Shown here in pieces: positions 62,545 through 64,000 of a stretch of 64,000 nucleotides of DNA; positions within the stretch are counted from its first letter, which is position 1, and the number at the start of each line of letters is the position of its first letter. Made by a program: the position numbers and the translations under genes. The DNA comes from a candidate division TM6 bacterium GW2011_GWE2_36_25 (lineage in GTDB: Bacteria > Babelota > Babeliae > Babelales > UBA12409): the NCBI GenBank assembly GCA_000991575.1, contig LBRU01000001.1:20722-84721 (forward strand). Direction: 5' to 3'. The notes below the pieces were generated by a model. It had not been told where the DNA came from. It worked only from the letters and a program-made list of their open reading frames with translations, and did no database searches.

Positions 62545-63302
62545 AGAAAATAATAATCCTAAGCTTAACTATTATCATTTTAATTGGTACTTTTTGGCTT
62601 ACCCAAAAACTTTTTCACAAATCAAAAAATACTTCTAATGTTATTAAAGTCGGCGTAACCGCCGATTACCCTCCTTTTGTTTATCTTGAAAATCATGAAT
62701 TTGTCGGTTTTGATATCGATCTTATTAAAGAAATTGCCCAAAAATTAAATAAAAAAATTAAATTTATCGACATGACATTCAATGTTTTAATCACCGGCAT
62801 ACAACAAGGAAAAATTGACGTTGTTGTTGGCGGATTGTCACCAGATCCTGCACGCGAAAAACAGGTCTTTTTTACAACCCCATATTTAACCGACGATCCA
62901 CTAGTCATTATCACCAGAATTCCACAAGTGACAAAAACTATTAACGATTTAATTGGCAAAACGGTCATTGTCAATGAAGGGTACACGGCCGACTTATATC
63001 TATCGAAAATTGATGGACCAATCCTCAAACGCTTACCTTCGGTTACTGATGCAATTATGGCACTTAACGCTGATAAGGCCTTTGCCTTCGTTTCAGCTTT
63101 GATTCCCATTAATCCTTATTTAAAACAACACGGCAAAGAACAATTTAATATCTGTCCAATTGAAAAAATTTCAGAAGAATATGCGATCGTTGTTTCAAAA
63201 AAACAACCACTTCTTTATCAACAAATAGAAACAGCGTTGCAATCCATAATCAAGGATGGAATAGTTGAAAAACTCAAAGAAAAATGGAAGTTATATGATT
63301 AA
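62541..63302 (+). CDS. Amino-acid ABC transporter substrate-binding protein
   Basis: 253 residues, family 3 binding protein: Val-Gly-Val-Thr-Ala-Asp-Tyr-Pro-Pro-Phe near 36, Gly-Phe-Asp-Ile-Asp-Leu-Ile near 53, Asp-Val-Val-Val-Gly-Gly-Leu near 88. The N-terminus is a membrane segment without a lipobox Cys, so it is anchored by an uncleaved helix or released. ArgR control suggests a basic amino acid, most simply arginine. The start is coupled to the argR stop, and the permease start overlaps its end. Confidence 0.9.
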   Translation: MKKIIILSLTIIILIGTFWLTQKLFHKSKNTSNVIKVGVTADYPPFVYLENHEFVGFDIDLIKEIAQKLNKKIKFIDMTFNVLITGIQQGKIDVVVGGLSPDPAREKQVFFTTPYLTDDPLVIITRIPQVTKTINDLIGKTVIVNEGYTADLYLSKIDGPILKRLPSVTDAIMALNADKAFAFVSALIPINPYLKQHGKEQFNICPIEKISEEYAIVVSKKQPLLYQQIETALQSIIKDGIVEKLKEKWKLYD

Positions 63303-63942
63303 TCTACACTTAATTTACGATTCATTGCCAGCACTGCTCCATGGCACATTCATCACGCTCAAGATTGCATTTTTCAGCTGCCTTATCGGTTTATCTGGAG
63401 GCACATGGCTCGGCATCGCACAAACAGGAAACAATAAATTATTAAAACTTCTCGTCTCAATATACATAACCATCATTCGTGGCACACCAATGCTCTTTCA
63501 AATTATTACATTTGTTTATATCATCCCCTTGCCTGTTTCAGAATTATATGCCGCAATTATCGCTATTGGCATCAATAGCTCGGCATACATTTGTGAAATT
63601 ATACGAAGCGGCATCCTCTCTATCAGTAAAGGACAAAAAGAAGCTGCACAAATTTTAGGTTTATCCCCATGGCAAATCAATCGTTACATCGTATTACCGC
63701 AAGCATTTCGCGTAATTTTGCCTGCATTAGGAAATGAATTTTTCACACTCATAAAAGATTCAAGCTTAGCTTCAATTGTTGGTGTAATGGAACTGTTTAA
63801 AGAAGGCTCAATAATTATCAGCAAGCATTATGATGCAATATCAATCTATTTTATTGTCGGACTCATTTATCTCACATTAACATCACTTGTCTCAATAACC
63901 GTTAATCACATACAAAAGAAGGCAACTTATGTTAAAAGTTAA
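63295..63942 (+). CDS. Amino-acid ABC transporter permease
   Basis: 215 residues with about five membrane segments. The N-terminal Thr-Phe-Ile-Thr-Leu-Lys-Ile-Ala near 20 and the EAA loop Gly-Gln-Lys-Glu-Ala-Ala-Gln-Ile-Leu-Gly-Leu near 116 are those of the His/Glu/Gln/Arg permease family. The ATG at 63295 is preferred over an in-frame start ten codons earlier, since GGAAG lies upstream and it follows the reading of the preceding gene by overlap. The next gene overlaps its 3' end. Confidence 0.92.
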   Translation: MINLHLIYDSLPALLHGTFITLKIAFFSCLIGLSGGTWLGIAQTGNNKLLKLLVSIYITIIRGTPMLFQIITFVYIIPLPVSELYAAIIAIGINSSAYICEIIRSGILSISKGQKEAAQILGLSPWQINRYIVLPQAFRVILPALGNEFFTLIKDSSLASIVGVMELFKEGSIIISKHYDAISIYFIVGLIYLTLTSLVSITVNHIQKKATYVKS

Positions 63943-64000
63943 AAATTTAAATAAATCATTTAATAATAAAAAAATTTTGGATGAAATTACGCTCGAAGTA
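63929..64000 (+). CDS. ABC transporter ATP-binding protein, 5' end only
   Basis: Only 24 codons are in the window. They begin Met-Leu-Lys-Val-Lys-Asn-Leu-Asn-Lys-Ser-Phe and continue Ile-Leu-Asp-Glu-Ile-Thr-Leu, the standard first two strands of polar-amino-acid ABC ATPases. AAGAAGG lies before the ATG, and the gene overlaps the permease by 14 bases. It completes the uptake operon. Confidence 0.85.
   Translation, partial: MLKVKNLNKSFNNKKILDEITLEV

Noticed and set aside
1..64000. tRNA, rRNA, CRISPR array, transposase or integrase
   Set aside because: I looked for T-loop sequences, regularly spaced direct repeats and DDE/tyrosine recombinase motifs and found none convincing.

Overview
The window is AT-rich bacterial DNA that most resembles an intracellular member of Candidatus Dependentiae (TM6/Babeliae) or a similar host-bound Gram-negative lineage. 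This is inference from gene style: very many proteins start with a short Sec signal peptide, there are secreted coiled-coil and metallopeptidase proteins, almost no biosynthetic genes, and an ArgR regulator heading an amino-acid uptake operon. Housekeeping genes (uvrB, rpsA, ndk, nusB, efp, glyA, alaS, pth, prmC, ftsY) are scattered singly or in pairs between accessory genes. I saw no tRNA, rRNA, CRISPR array or insertion sequence.

Layout. 1-12 kb (minus strand): exported proteins, namely a cut-off coiled-coil protein, a predicted outer-membrane barrel, a 1777-residue coiled-coil protein with internal duplications, and two tandem M3 zinc peptidases (one a lipoprotein). 12-17.8 kb: uvrB, carrying an in-frame palindromic insertion, a GT4 glycosyltransferase, then rpsA-ndk. 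17.8-23.7 kb: two exostosin-like transferases, a lipase-like protein, nusB-efp, glyA and small secreted proteins. 23.7-43.7 kb: a dense, strand-switching island of about twenty glycosyltransferases, two methyltransferases and a flippase. 43.8-52 kb: nucleotide-sugar genes (two GDP-mannose dehydratases, a bi-domain oxidoreductase, mannose-1-phosphate guanylyltransferase, a UDP-sugar dehydrogenase and a further glycosyltransferase). 52-62 kb: HIT protein, alaS, pth, a PilN-like pair, prmC, ftsY and small secreted proteins. 62.1 kb to the end: argR with tandem ARG boxes and an amino-acid ABC transporter that runs off the window.

The most unusual feature is the glycan island. Most of its enzymes, including ManC and both GDP-mannose dehydratases that are normally cytosolic, begin with apparent Sec signal peptides or N-terminal hydrophobic segments. 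Several families are ones best known from the eukaryotic Golgi (STELLO, exostosin-like, GT10 fucosyltransferase-like). Taken together this suggests a glycan-building pathway that works outside the bacterial cytoplasm, in the periplasm or in the host, possibly on host-derived nucleotide sugars. A second notable point is a palindromic repeat inserted in frame in uvrB, resembling the Rickettsia palindromic elements, with a related copy in an intergenic region.
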